Positions 9,440 to 22,650 of a stretch of 64,000 bases of DNA are shown in pieces. A program made the position numbers and the translations under genes. Source of the DNA: Trochalopteron elliotii. Taxonomy: Eukaryota > Chordata > Aves > Passeriformes > Leiothrichidae. Under the pieces are notes generated by a model. It was not told where the DNA came from, did not search any database, and was given only the letters and a program-made list of their open reading frames with translations. The DNA is taken from NCBI GenBank assembly GCA_024734555.1, contig JANPWX010000172.1, positions 607,292 through 671,291 of the forward strand, written 5' to 3'. The first letter of the stretch is position 1; every line of letters begins with the position of its first letter.

Positions 9440-12400
9440 CTATAGCAACTGTGCATTTACTACAACCTGGTCAATATTCTGTTCAAGGGCTAACGGTACT
9501 ATAAAGCATGGATTTAGTCATTTCTTTGGAAGATACATTTGAATTTTCTCCTCATTTTTAGACCTGAGATTTTTGCTTTGGCCACATCTCAGCTTGAGAG
9601 AATGACTTGCCTACAAGTTGTTTGTGCCTCGCCTCCTGCCCAAGCTGTTCCAACAACTGCTGATATTTCTGCCATTGCCAGCACTGCAGTCACAGTAGCA
9701 TCAGCAATGCTCCATACATCTGCTAGCAATTTAATCACCAGCATGCCCAGAAAGAAATAAAGCAAGAGTGCTTCGAGCTCCAGTTCAAGTGCTTTCCTCA
9801 GCTGGGATTTAGTGCTGTGGTAGCAGCCAGCAACCTGTCTACACTAGAAGTCATAATGTAACACCTCAAAAGAGGCTATAGAAATTGCAGGAAAATAGTA
9901 ATTTCAAATATGGAACAGAAATGTTTTACCTTTCTTCTAAGAGCTTCTGATATTCATGTGCAGTTAGCAAGAAAAAAAAAATGACAAAAACAGGAAGGAA
10001 AAATTTCTTTTTTAGTCAAGATTATTCCTTTTACTAAATCTTCTAGAGTGGGATTTATTTTAAAACTAACAGATATGAATGAGGAAAGGCAGAATCATGG
10101 CCTTTCTTCCCCAGTAAATTGTTCAAGCTTCCACTCCAGATTTTTTAAATATCTGGGTTTTTAACTGGTTGTGCTTCCAAAATATGAGCATAATATTCTA
10201 TGCTTAGGAATTTGCAATGTGCAACCAAACTTTACCTGTTTTCAGTTTACAACACACTCATAAATATTTGTCTGTTTGATCAGAGCTTAATTTACAAACT
10301 TGCCCATGATCAACTCCATGCTGCTGAGCAGTTCTAGAAACATTTTTGTTATGTACAAACATAACAAAACAATTGTTCATAGTTCCAGGGCACTGTCACT
10401 ATGTGCCTAAAGAATTTAGTATAACAGTTGTGCATTTCAAACTGGATTACTTAACATACTTAAAATTAAGCTAATTCTTCAGTGTTGTTATTCCGTAAAT
10501 ATAAATAGCCTGAACAAAAAATCATCTCATTTTGAAATGCACATGGTGTAGCACAGACTCCCTGATAATGAGATAATTTCTATTCCCTGACAGGGGGATT
10601 TCTGCAACTATTCAACACCTGAATCCTAAATTGGCTAATGTGACCACAAAGGAAATTATATATTCAGACACACATCCAACAAGAATTTAAGCATCCAAAC
10701 CGAAAAATACACTTTCACAAGTACTCATGCTGGAAACTTCTCCTATTCCAACCATGAGAGTGTATGGAAAGGGATCACAAATAAAGCTGAATACAAATTC
10801 ACTCTCAAAAATAATCATCTTCTTGTAGTTTTCTCTCCAGTGATCATTCAGCTCTAAGAATACAGTGGCTCAGGAAAAATTTTAAAAATCCACCAGAGGT
10901 ATTTACTGAATTTCCCTCAGGCTTCTCTCCCACATCACGCACAAATCAAAAAATAATTATTTGTGTCTCAACCAGATTTTGTTCTCTCATTATGAACCAT
11001 GACAATGATAATACCATAAGAGTGACAGAAACCTCAGCAACTGTTACAACTGATAGAAACCTATGGGGGTTTTTTATCAAAAAGGTGTGCTGGAGTTGCT
11101 AAAAGCAAGCAGCTACAATAATTAGAGAGTTTCCACTCTAGCCCTAATCTGAACACAAATCCTGAAACAAAGCTGGGCTGTACCTGCCTGACACACCCTC
11201 CTCAACTCACAACACAAGAAGGCAGTAATTTCTGCAGGAGAATATGCTTTTATTCCCAGTGCTTACTCGTGCCAGGCAAGGAGGGGGGGAAGGGAGCAAA
11301 AAATTACTGAACAATATGACTTATCACTTTGCCTCCTTTGAATTTTTGACACCACTTACTACTGTCTAAATGATAGTTGTTTTAAGCAGCAGTAAGACAT
11401 GGGTGTTGTGTTTAGGAGATGAAATGCTACCATTCTCTGAAGGTGGCTGGATATAAGGGAGTGTTGTCATGAATCCCAATCTGTTTCCATGTGGCAACAG
11501 ATTTTCCTTGTTGCTAAGGCACAGCAAGCAGAGTTGGTTGGGAAGCTAGCTGACTTTCAGTGGATATCATTCATATGAATCCGTAGAATATGCCTGACTT
11601 TCTGCCAATAATATTTGTCAAAAACAACCTTCCCCCACTGCTCCACTTGAAACTCACTGTCAGAATTCACAGGTAATGAAGAACAACCAATGTGACAGTT
11701 CTCTGCATTAATATTTAAGATTAAATATAAAACCCTTTATAAAGGATCTTTTTTATAAAGGAAATATCTTCTCCTGACCATCTTAAACTTCACATACTTA
11801 GGTGTAGCATAAAAAGGTCAAAAAGCTGTAAAAAGAAAAATCTGTATTCAGCAGAGCTTGCAATTTTAGGATTCCCAGATGAGCCTGAAGAGCTCTCTGG
11901 AGAAATTGAAATGGGTCATTAATGAAAGAAAACCAGGGAGGTATTGTCATCTGTTTTCTGTATAAAAAGAACTTACAAAATAAATTATTTCTCAAAGGGG
12001 AAACCCACAACTCATGGTTCATTCTCACTTCCTCCAAAACAGAAAGGAAAGTGAGAAGAAAATGGATGCTCTTTGTAAAGAAAAGCAGTGCTCTTTATAT
12101 TTAAAGACTTATTTCTGAGTCAGTGACAGTTAGGAAAGTTACGCATTTAGAAACATTTCTTTATTTTCCAGTACCTATCAAACTAAATATGGCTGAATGG
12201 GTTTATGCTTCAAATAAAACTAATTTTTACTTAATCTAGCATAAACCATCCACTTTCAAAATCTCTGGAGCCTAGCAAGAAGTGTAATTTAGTGTCCAAG
12301 AGCAAAATTTATTTTCAATGCCCTTTTCTATGCCCAAAAGAAGTTAAGAATAGAAAAGAACATCATAGAAGAATATGGCAGGGCTGGCTGGTTTCTCTCC

Positions 12401-13045
12401 TCCCTCTTCCTCAGTCCTAGCATGGCGAAAAGCCCGGGATAAATCCAGCTTAAGGAAGGCACCAACACAGGCTCCTCCATCTGTGTCCTGTGCCTCAAGT
12501 AAAGCTGCAGCATCCTAACACCCACCCAGATTGGGAGAAAGGGAAGAGTGGTGAGCCAGCAGAAGGGGGTGCCTGGGTTAGGAACTTTATGTTACTAAAG
12601 AAAGGAGACAGCCTTTACTCTACAGCCCTCCTGCTAATGATGGGTTCTATGATCAGATTAAGTACCCTGAAATGAGGCTGCTGACAAGCAGGTCATGTCC
12701 TCTCTGCACCTCCTGCTTCAGCTTCCCAGTCCCGCCGCTCTTCTCCTTTGTGCATCCAAGCATGTCCATGAAGCCATGTCCTGAAGCAAGCTGAAGGACC
12801 AATGGCTTTGAATCGGCTCATTAAATAGAGATTCATTTCAACAGGGATGGTTTCCCTCGGTGGGGTCACTGGGGAGCCACACAAACACCATCCCCAGCAA
12901 GGAGAGCAGCGGGGGCACAGGCCAAGGCTGTGGGACACAGAGGGAGGCAGGGAGGGACAGCTGTGCTCAGAGGAAGCACTTGTTTATGCTGAATTAAAAC
13001 TATCCAAGGAATGATGGCATAAAACACGTCTAATAAATCCGTTTT
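9440..13045. other. Intronic stretch, nothing recognised
   Basis: AT-rich, with one near-duplicate of 'tttataaagga' at 11733-11762. No repeat family or exon could be supported. Confidence 0.5.
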
Positions 13046-13080
13046 ATGTTGACAGAGCAGAGACACTGCTCTGTCAACAT
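13046..13080. repeat. Perfect 15-bp inverted repeat, 5-base loop
   Basis: ATGTTGACAGAGCAG (13046-13060), AGACA (13061-13065), CTGCTCTGTCAACAT (13066-13080). The arms are exact reverse complements. It would form a 15-bp hairpin in DNA or in an intronic transcript from either strand. The stem is too short for a microRNA precursor, and there is no T-tract to make it a terminator. Confidence 0.97.
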
Positions 13081-14090
13081 GCAAAGGAAGTTAACTACGC
13101 TCACAAAAAATGACAATACAAAATTCAAGGGTGTCAGCAATGGGGAGCTTCACTTTCAACTCCATGTTCACATAAATGCATCAGCTGAAGCAAAAGACAA
13201 TTCCCATGTCATCCACATCTGTAGACTGCACAGGCATAGTTTGTAATACAGAAACAGAGTTTTAACAAGATTTTCTTATAGAGAATGGACATTTCCAACT
13301 CATATGCTAATACAGTGTTTGCAATGAGATTTCACTAAATATGAAAACAATCAGAATTTTACTGCTTTTTATCATGTTTTATGTAATATTAAAATATGCA
13401 GAGTACACTTAATTGTCTATTCATGTTCCTTCATTAATTAAACTTTATTGCAGCATTTGTGCTCTAGTTTGCCAGTTTTCCATACATTTCCTAAAGCTAC
13501 CTTACAAAATTCCCAGTGCATTTCACACTTCCTGGCTGTCAGCAACATTTCACAGGAAAGCAGTATCCTCCCTTTCTTCCAGTGCAAAATAGGCACTGTA
13601 CAGATTGCTACCATAAACATTTAGCAACACTGTTGTACTTCTATTTTTTTAAAACTCAGCACCTAATAAACACAGTAGATGGTCTTTGTCATCTACCCTT
13701 GTGTCCCTGACACCAGCATCTGGTCTGGTTTTGATCTGGAGGGCAGCACATACGAGAAGATGGGTAGGGGGGTTTAGTGATTGCTAAAATTTTTTGTAAC
13801 AGCTAAGATTTCTAATGATGCAAGTAATAATTTGATAGTACACTATTTGGGGCTTTCAAAAGAATGTGCACTGGATATTTCACACTGCAATTAAAACAAT
13901 GCTCCCAGTGACGGGTTACTGTTTATTTTAAAATAAATCTAAATGAAGACACCAACAAAACAGTTAAAACAGAGATCGGGAGTAGGAAAATGCAGATTGT
14001 CTGCATACTTAAAAGCTTTTCAAAGTACCTCTGTTGACATGTTTCTTGTGTTGCCAGCAAAATACCTTCTCATGACACATTTCCAAATGG

Positions 14091-14106
14091 AAAAAAAAAA
14101 AAAAAA
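14091..14106. repeat. Poly(A) tract
   Basis: A run of A's preceding 'gaaagcaacatgg'. No retroposed gene or target-site duplication is visible beside it. Confidence 0.8.
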
Positions 14107-15544
14107 GAAAGCAACATGGCACATCTACTTAGCAAAGGCATTCTGAAAGCCAGGAAGCCTGACTTACAAACATGCATTAGTAAAAAGAAATTTATGAGGA
14201 AATTGTGTGTCAAACACAAGAATAAATGCTCAGGTTGTAAAATCTTCTTCCTGGAGTTTTTGTAACTTCACCAGACAGCGTCCTGCACAATTTCTCAGGC
14301 TTTGAATTTTGTCCTGCACAGAGCAGGGGTTGGATCAAACAATTTCCTGGAGTTCCCTTAGCACTCAGATAATTCAGTAGTTGTCTCCTGCTCTATCACT
14401 CCCAGATAATTTAATTCTGCTAGTCCAGCTGGCTGTACCAGGCATGGGAGAAACAGTCTGTGGAGCTTCAGGGCAACCAGAAGTACCTTTCTAGGTACAT
14501 TCTGTGTTTAAAAAGAGGCTCCTAAAATCACATATTTTCATGTTAGCCTTCCACCAAAACTTTTCCCTGTCACATTACCCACTGTGCCAGGCCTCAGTTG
14601 CTGACATACCCCAGCTGTCAACATTACTGCAGATAATACTGGTGCCAGAACCTGACCTTCAGCAAGCCACGTTTTTCAGAGATTAAATATAATAAAAATT
14701 TTAAAGCAGACAATCAATTAAGTGATTCATCTCACCTGTCACGACCAAGCACCCACACTATGTGAGCGTAAGTTCAAACATTCCCTCTCTGGTATCAGGC
14801 AAAACTAGCATGGTTGGGTACTTGATTTTTGCCAGCACAGGCTCAGGAGCTTTCTGATGAACTGCCCCCATAACCCAGCTGCAAGAATGCTCACCTCCAC
14901 CAGAAGAATTCTAGCAAACAGCAGAAGGGCAAAAATATCCAAGACTGCTGCAGCTATTTCAGTGAATGCAGATGCAGGAACAAAACCTCAAATATTAGCA
15001 AATATTCAGCAAATCAGCTGTGAGCAATGACAACAAATGACTAAAAATGTCAATATAGAGTGCATATATTATCAAATAAGAAAATCCATTAAAATCTTAA
15101 TTCATTCGGAAGCAATTTGTAATTAAAGAAACAGTTTTATTGTTTTCAATAGCTAAAGTATCTTTAATGTTCCAAGTACCAAAAGACAAAGTTAAAATTC
15201 TGAGTTCTGATTATGATTTATGAAAATACCTCTCAGTAAAATGCATTAATTTACTACTTGAAAAATGCCTTTCTGGCAACTTTTTTTAATTTTCTTTTAA
15301 CAGGCTGCACAGAGATTGTCCATGATTGGGTTTACAAGTGCAAAAAGGTATGTTTTTAATGTCCCTATAATTAATGTCCCTGCTCCCAGAGAGCCCTGCT
15401 TTTACCACTGCCTGCACAGAAGGTAGGTCACCCAGTAATTTCCCAAACCTTTTTCCTAGTAGGAGAGCAGTTACTCCTTTCTGGTACAAGACATTCAAAC
15501 CATTTCCTCTTTGTTTCTGAGAAACTGATTTTCTGATTTTGCAG

Positions 15545-15695
15545 AGACCAAGTGGCCCACTGGGAAAAGCACCAGACTGTTCAGTGTACCTCAGTTTTAT
15601 TCCTGAACGTGGTGTGGTCACAACCTGCAGAGAGACATTTCCCTTCCCATGCAATGGGAACAACCATGAGCACACTCTGAAAGCACTTTGAGACC
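15545..15695 (+). repeat. MIR-like SINE fragment
   Basis: This resembles an amniote MIR-type SINE on the plus strand. It has an 'actgggaaaagcaccagact' start, a 'tattcctgaa' core, a 'ggtcac' block, an 'aatgggaa' block, and a closing 'gaaagcactttgagaccc' matching the MIR 'AAAGCGCTTTGAGATCC' end. The order and spacing are right but identity is low. It fully accounts for part of the 129-codon open frame on the other strand (15286-15675), which I therefore do not call a gene. Confidence 0.42.
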
Positions 15696-18600
15696 CACTG
15701 GTAAAAATCTGCTATCAGCTAAGGGCTAGAAGCACACAAGCTCTCCTCCATGCACCCAGGGCAGCCCCACTCTAAGTTCAAGTATCTACAGGACATCTAA
15801 AACACAATTAATCTAGAATAAAACTGCCGACTTCTGCTTTTCTTGCTTCTGAGGTTTTCCGAGAGCAGGAGCAGCCTGGAGGATGGGTGAACAAGCTCTG
15901 CTAAAGAGTTTTGCATTACAGCCTTAACAGTTTGAGAATCTGCAGTGCTGTGGTTTGTGTTGGCAGCTCTCCCTTACGTGACCTCTTGGGAACAATAATA
16001 ATTTCACTGACAGTAGCTCTTGGCACAAGCCAATGCCAACCTACTACAAACTGGAGAGTGGGAGTTCTTAACCACTTCCAGAAGAACAGCTGTAATTCAC
16101 TTTTTTGCAGGAAAAACTATTAAAGCTTAACTACTTTAGTTTCATGAAGCAGTCAAGGCCTCACTGTATGGAGAGTTAAAAACACTCAATATGCAAAGAA
16201 AGAATAGAGCTTTTCCTTAGAGCATACAAGCAATATTTTGGCAAAGAAGATCAGGAACTCCTCAACTGCCCTTGGCAAAGCTTCAGAAATACTTGGAACT
16301 CAGCTACCAGCACCTTCAAACCATCTGCAGAGTGAGATTGTACTAACTCTGACCACCTTGCAAATCTTTAACCTGGCCATTAAAGCAGGAACAAATGAAA
16401 ACTCAAGTGCAAACCACTCCAAAGGGAGGTTTATCACCTCTAAGATAGGGAAGGACCTGAGACACAAGGCAGTTCAAAAACATCTGAATTTTTCAATGCA
16501 GCAGAAACCACTGCATGCCTATCGAATATTCAATCCCAACTGCTTGGCACACAGAGCAATGTGGAAAGCAGTGTGCAATAACTGTTAGATACGGAATACA
16601 ATTAGAACATGAAGAGCCTAGAATATATGAGCAACTACTAAAAGCTGCTTAGGTAAATTTAGCTTTCACTAGACTGAGAGCATACAGAATCAGAAAATAT
16701 ATACGCAAGACACAGATGAGTTTTGTGTATTTTGTTTTTGCCTCAGGAAAACTGCTCAAGTGTCAAGCAGCTAAGAGATGAAAACTTTATTTAGTATGAT
16801 AAAATCAAAACCAAATAATATAAATTACAAATCTTGTGCAAATTAATCTCATACGAAAGTAAAAGATGTGCTCAGCACCCCCAGAAGGTCACAGATACAG
16901 TTCAGGCATCTTTAGACCGGAACCTCCTTTGTGAAAATAGGTTCAAGAAAGAAGTACAGCCTTTCAAGTGAGGCAAGACTTCCACCCTAATGAGGCAGAT
17001 TTCCTTAATTATATTCTTCATCCCTAAATTTAATTACCTGACTCTCTTCTGATATATATCTTTATTTTCATTCTTGATTCATATAAACAACTGTTTGCAC
17101 ACATTTGATATTACTAGCACATGGATATGTCACATCAGGTTTATGCAGTATTATCTTGAATTTTCATGCTGCAGATTTACTCACTCTAAATTTAATTAAG
17201 TCTACAAGTCCTTCTTCATACCGCTGTAGGAAGTTTGGTCCCTAAGTGGAAGGGTTTTCTTTATCTCTTGAGATTTTCCAGCTGGTACCATGGAAATTTC
17301 TCTTTTTGACCTGCAGTTTTGAAAGGTAGGGCCTTGGTCTAACAACAGACTTTTGAAAATATCATTAATAGAAACTGTCCCATTAGGACTCTCTGAGTTT
17401 ATTATTTATTTTCAAGACAGTATGGGCCTCAGAAATGATCCCTGCACCTCTCCTCAGGCTTAGACTATGTTCAGATGTGGAGCCAAAGTCAGTTTAAGCA
17501 AAAAGCCACAAAATTTGACAAGATACTATTGCAAAATTAACATCCTCTGAGATGATAACCCCACTCAGATTCACAGAAAAAGAATATATTAAACTGTGTT
17601 GCTCTAAACTTTTTGTGGAGAAATTACCTATGAAAAAACTATTTTAGGCAGCTTGACTAAACAAATAAATCTTGCTTCAATTTGTCCCACACCAGTCTCT
17701 TGTCCCCCATGATGTCAATAACTTCCCTCCAGCAAAACTAGACCTGGCATTTAAAGCAGAAAGTTCCTATCCATTTGTTCCATTTTTTTTAATGCATTAC
17801 AAAGCCTTTAAATGACTTTTAAGGCACATTTTTCCCAGTAAAAGAAAAATAGAAAAAACCCTCACAATTTGAGAGTCAAAGGATTAGAAGATTTTTCTAC
17901 TTTCTGCATCTGATTATCCGAATTAATTAACCTTTAATTACATTTGCAACTATTATCTAGTTTTCCATCCCAACAGAAGTCCCACCATATGATATCTATA
18001 TCCTAGTCAATCTTATTCTCATACTCAAAGACATATGCAAAAGAAGAAAACAGCTAGAGTGTAAATTAGCATGAAAAACATGTGTGCAGTGGAAAAACAG
18101 TATTACAGCAGAGCAGGGATCTGAGGTGAATTGTATTTTATGAAACTGAACACACTTGTCTGTAAGATGTGTCTCTTGACAAAGAGGTTGAACTCTCTAA
18201 GATTTCAAAAGATCTCTGTACATCAGGTGCTGAAAGGAAAATTACTCCTCCAGAGGAACTGTTGTTTTAAACCAGAAGTCTTTTGGCATGAAAGTTGTGG
18301 ATGACTTTTTCAAGGCTGTTTCAAAATACACACGAGGTGCACAGCCTGCACCTGCAGAATCTGAGATAACCACCCAGGAGAGCACCTCATCCCTCACTGG
18401 GGACAGCAGCAGTAGCACTGTAACTATTTTTAAATAAATACTCATTAGAACACGTGAGAGAGAGAAGCAGAGGGACACAATGTGAACAGAAGCTTGCTTA
18501 TCAGTTGTGTGAACAGAGCATACAGAAGAAAAGCAGAATAGCCTCTGCATTACTCACAGTCAAAGTACAGCTGAGTGTATCCTGAACAGAGCAACCTCAA

Positions 18601-21539
18601 AGAGCCAGCAGAACATAGTACAATCAGAGGAAAGGACTCACACATCACTGCCTTTCTACAGGGTCACGTTTCCACCACCTGAGGACAGCCAGGCCTGGCA
18701 GCCAGTGCTAAGAACAACACTTGGAGGAGCTTCTGATTACCAGACTAAGGAGCAGCTCAGGCATTTTGTGTGCTACTTGAAGCTGCACCTTCTTGCCCTA
18801 CCACACACACCAGTGTCCAGGATTCTTCAGGGTCCTCCTTTATGTATCCATGGAAAAGCAACAACATAGAACTGACCCACCTTCTTCTGCTTCACCATGT
18901 TAAGTCTTTATCCTAAGATCCACGAGAATAAAAGGTAAAGACTGACCACATTTTTTCAGGCCTAGGGGCAAAGAGAGTTAACTCTCTTATTCTTCAATAT
19001 TCTGCATCACAGCCAATGCTTGCAACGTTGATCATTTCAATATGCTGCTACCCTCCTTCCACTTACCCACTGTATCCTAGTTACCAGCCTACTCAGTTTT
19101 AAAAGTCACTAATAAATATAATTTTAAGTCAGCAAATGTTTTCTGACCTACACAAAGCAGAAGGTGGGAGAGATGAGGAATTGCTGTCTTGAAAAGTTGT
19201 TTCAAGCAATATGCATTGGAAAATTATAATTTAGATTGAAATCAGGGAAGAAAAATTATCCAAAAGATTAATATATGGCATTATTCCCCCCACAGTGATT
19301 GATCTGTCAGAGAGTAGCAGAGATGCTCTATCTGTGTTTCCATGAACACTAACAAAAAGCAAGATGTCAGTGACATCCTAACAGACTGCTGGGACACTCA
19401 GTTTACTCTCATCAATTCACCAAAGCAGCCTGGGCAAAGAAGATAATTTCTGTTCAGATTCTTCCAGCCTCTTCACCATGACAATCTCCAAAGCTCACCC
19501 AGCTCAGTCACTTATTCTGCAGCAAGGACACACAACCCATGGGGTTAAACTCTGGCCCTAGAGGAGACTGATGGCAAATCACCACTTACTGTAAGAAACC
19601 TTCGTTTTGAGATATACTGTCTTCAAAAAACAGTTGATGCTCACCCCCATCACCTTGCTCCATCCTTTCCCACACTGTTTTTTTGAGGGGTGATTTCAAA
19701 CCATCCTTATCTCAATGGAACAGCCACCACAAACCCCAAGGGCTTCATCCATTTTATTCAAATCAGCCTAAGCCTATGTGTTAACTACCTATTTGGTAGC
19801 TTCTCCAGCACCAGAAAAAACTACCAAAATTAAAAGGATCTTACAAAACTCTTTGGTATGTTGATACATACACAGATACTCCTTCAAAATGAAAAGCTTT
19901 CAAAAAAAGATCAACAGAAATTTTTTACCTCTATGTAATCTATTTTCTGCTTTTTCTTTATGCAATGCCATAATGTCTGTTTTGGAAACTGGACACACCA
20001 GCAGAAGTTAACTGAAGAGGGCCTCTAGGACATTATTCCTGGTCAGTAAACCCTTGCCTTGGAATTCACCTCCCTGCTCCTTCCATCAGCATTTGATCAA
20101 AAGATCAGATGGGTTCATGAAAACAAAATAATGGGAATGGGAACACTCTGGGGTTTGGAAGATTACATGGGAGGTTTGTTTGCATGTTTTTAGCATGCCT
20201 CATGCTTATTGACGTTTTTAACCTCTCCACTTGTGCCAAGAGATAACAATGACTAACTTAGGAGGGAAAAAGTCATGGTTTAAGAAACAAGCATACACAT
20301 ACTGATGCTGGAGTTGGCTCAGGCTGAAAAGAAGATGACTCACAGACCCTCAGCATTTAGCTTTGTTTCTAAAAGTCAGATAACACCAAGAACTGCTAAA
20401 GCAAGGGATAAAGATGCCGTCTGTTTTCCTGCTTAACTCAAATTAAAAAAAAAAAAATTAAAATCAGCCTTCCAGTTTCAGAAGTTTCACAAAATTTACC
20501 ATTACCTTTTCAGTGACCAGGGACAGTTTTTAACAAGAAATTATTGTCTCTGGATAGTTTCCTTGAAATTATTTTTATTTACAGAAGGGACAACTGTGAT
20601 GTTTTCTTATTGACTCCCACCATCCTGCCATAATTTTTTTTGTAACATGTTTTGCTCTTAATAAACAACTGAAGCAGGTACTTTTCTACAGCCAAAATAA
20701 ATGGATTCTCAAAGAGCCTAAGTTCATATTGTTTTTTATCAGACCACAACTCTGATTTAATAGCAGTGTTGCTCTGTTAGCTACACTTTTATTCTTAAAT
20801 GCAAAAGACCACTCGCTACACAGACATTTTGTGTCTCTGTTTTTAATGAAGTGCTTTACAAGAATAGAGAACAAATGCCTGTAATGTGACATTCTTCAAA
20901 AGTCTTTGTTGGTTTACCTGTTAGATAGGTTTGTTCCTAATAGCAGTTTTGCCATAAAGTTGCCTAAGCAGAAAAATAAAAATAAATTATTTTTAAAAGA
21001 ACAAAAAAGGGCAGTTTTCCTCACTGCTCTTTCCTCTTTGATGTACCGGGGCAGTAGCTACTTCTTAACAACTTATTCTCCTCTCCATCACTAGAGTTTT
21101 TAAAGAAAATACTGATAGGAGCAGAGTCAAGAGATACTCTTGCACAGAACTCTGCTCAGAGATTATGTGACAAAGTTGTTGGTTACTAGCCTGTGGAAAG
21201 CCTTCCAAACACTTGTCCACCCACCAAACAGGAGCTTCACTGGTCATGAATATTCTTACATTCCTTAGAAGAACAGCAAAGCCTTTGACAGAACATGTTG
21301 CAACAAACTCAAGACTGACGTGCTATCATCTGCTTTTCTAGTATGTGCAGAGACCACCTACACAGCAACACTCTACAGCTGTACCTCATCCTTCAGCAAG
21401 GACAGTATGGACTCACCCTAACATAGAAAACTCCTCAAAAGAAGCTGAAGCAGTCTTTCATGTGTAGATAAAACATTGCAGTTGATCAAAAACACAGAAG
21501 TAATGAAGGACAAGAACAGGATTAAATGGACTCTTTTCA
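15696..21539. other. Intronic stretch, nothing recognised
   Basis: Nearly 6 kb without a repeat family I can name or an exon with good sites at both ends. A strong donor-like GTGAGT at about 18554 (minus) has only a 24-base candidate exon in front of it. Confidence 0.5.
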
Positions 21540-22650
21540 TCGTGAAAAGGAAAATACAAAGATGCCCCAACGTTGTATCCTAGGCTGGATGCTGTTTCAT
21601 TAAACATATTTATGATGTCAGCATCAAGATAAGCAAATTTTGCTCATACAAATTTGGTTAGTCACAGTCAGAAGCCTATAAACAGTTTCAAATGGGTCTA
21701 GTCAAGGTAGGAAAGTAAACAGTGCTAAATTATGTTTATCCACACCAAAAGTAAGGAAAAATATGCTGACAATTTACATGGCTTTAAATTAACTATATCA
21801 GTTGAAAGAAAGCAACCTGAATGGCTGGGAAGACATTTTGTGTGAAGAACTAATCAGTGGCCTCAGGAGCTCTGAAGAGAAAGCAGATTGTTAGGATGAA
21901 AATCCTGCATGATGGGGAGAGAGAGGAAATTGCATGATTTATATAAAACAGTGGTCCAGTCTCATCTAGAATATTACATTCAGCACAAGCCATCACTAGT
22001 CCAAAGGGACACTGAAGAACGAGACAGAGTTCAAAACAAGGTAACAAAAATGATTACAGCATGGAAAGAGTCATCTAGAGAGACTGCAACTGCTTGCTTG
22101 AAAATCAGCTGTAAGAAAGAATAAAAAGTTAAATGTACAGAAGCTGGATGTTCCCTGCCTCATAGGAACAGAGGAAGGCTCACTAAATTTAAAGGCAGGA
22201 TATTCAAAACTGATCAAAACTAAATGCTTTCATCAACAACAGGATAAAACAAAACTTAGTTTCCATTCCCTTGTAAAGTCATTGTCACCAGATTCTACAG
22301 AAGAGCTTTGTAAATTTGTGTTTCAAGATGAATCTGAAAACAAAACACCATCCAGATTCATTAAAAGTCTGGATTTGTAGATGCACAACATGAAAAGCTG
22401 TAACTGAAGTGGTTAATGTTAACAAGTTCCCAGCATCAGAGTATAAACTGACTATTTGAAACTAGAAAAAAAAAAAACCCAAAACAGAGTGACAGAGGCA
22501 CGCAACACAACATTTGCCCACACACTCTCTTGAAACCACAAGAAACATTATATCCATGGCTAAAACTGTTACCTGTTAGATTAACCTTAAAACTTATGGA
22601 TACAGGACTAGATGAACCATCATCTTGACCCACCACAGTATGTTTTTATC
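21540..22650 (+). mobile_element. Old CR1/L3-like LINE relic
   Basis: Plus-strand relic. The reverse-transcriptase C-terminal motif is preserved as 'KTVVQSHLEYYIQHKPSL' followed by 'ERDRVQNKVTKMI' (21936-22065), equivalent to 'LVRPHLEYCVQFW...LERVQRRATK'. An upstream 'CLGWMLFH*TYL' (21582-21615) matches the 'GPVLFNIFIND' region in position. Downstream, 'ggctcactaaatttaaaggcagga' (22177-22201) and 'ggactagatgaaccatcatcttgaccc' (near 22606-22632) match the typical 3' end of these elements. The element has frameshifts and internal loss throughout. Confidence 0.68.

Noticed and set aside
13046..13080. Hairpin as microRNA precursor or terminator
   Set aside because: The 15-bp stem is too short for a microRNA precursor, and intrinsic terminators are not relevant in a vertebrate genome.
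14872..14990. Hydrophobic open segment (AVLDIFALLLFARILLVE) ending at a GGAG|GTGAGC donor on the minus strand
   Set aside because: The good acceptor (CTGTTTGCTAG) would leave only a 16-base exon, the longer option has a poor acceptor, and no phase or homology support is available.
15286..15675. 129-codon minus-strand frame
   Set aside because: More than a third of it is the antisense of a MIR-like SINE. No splice or protein features.
18556..18579. 24-base microexon-like segment (minus) between TTGCTCTGTTCAG and GTGAGTAA
   Set aside because: Good sites but too short to judge. No homology or phase argument.
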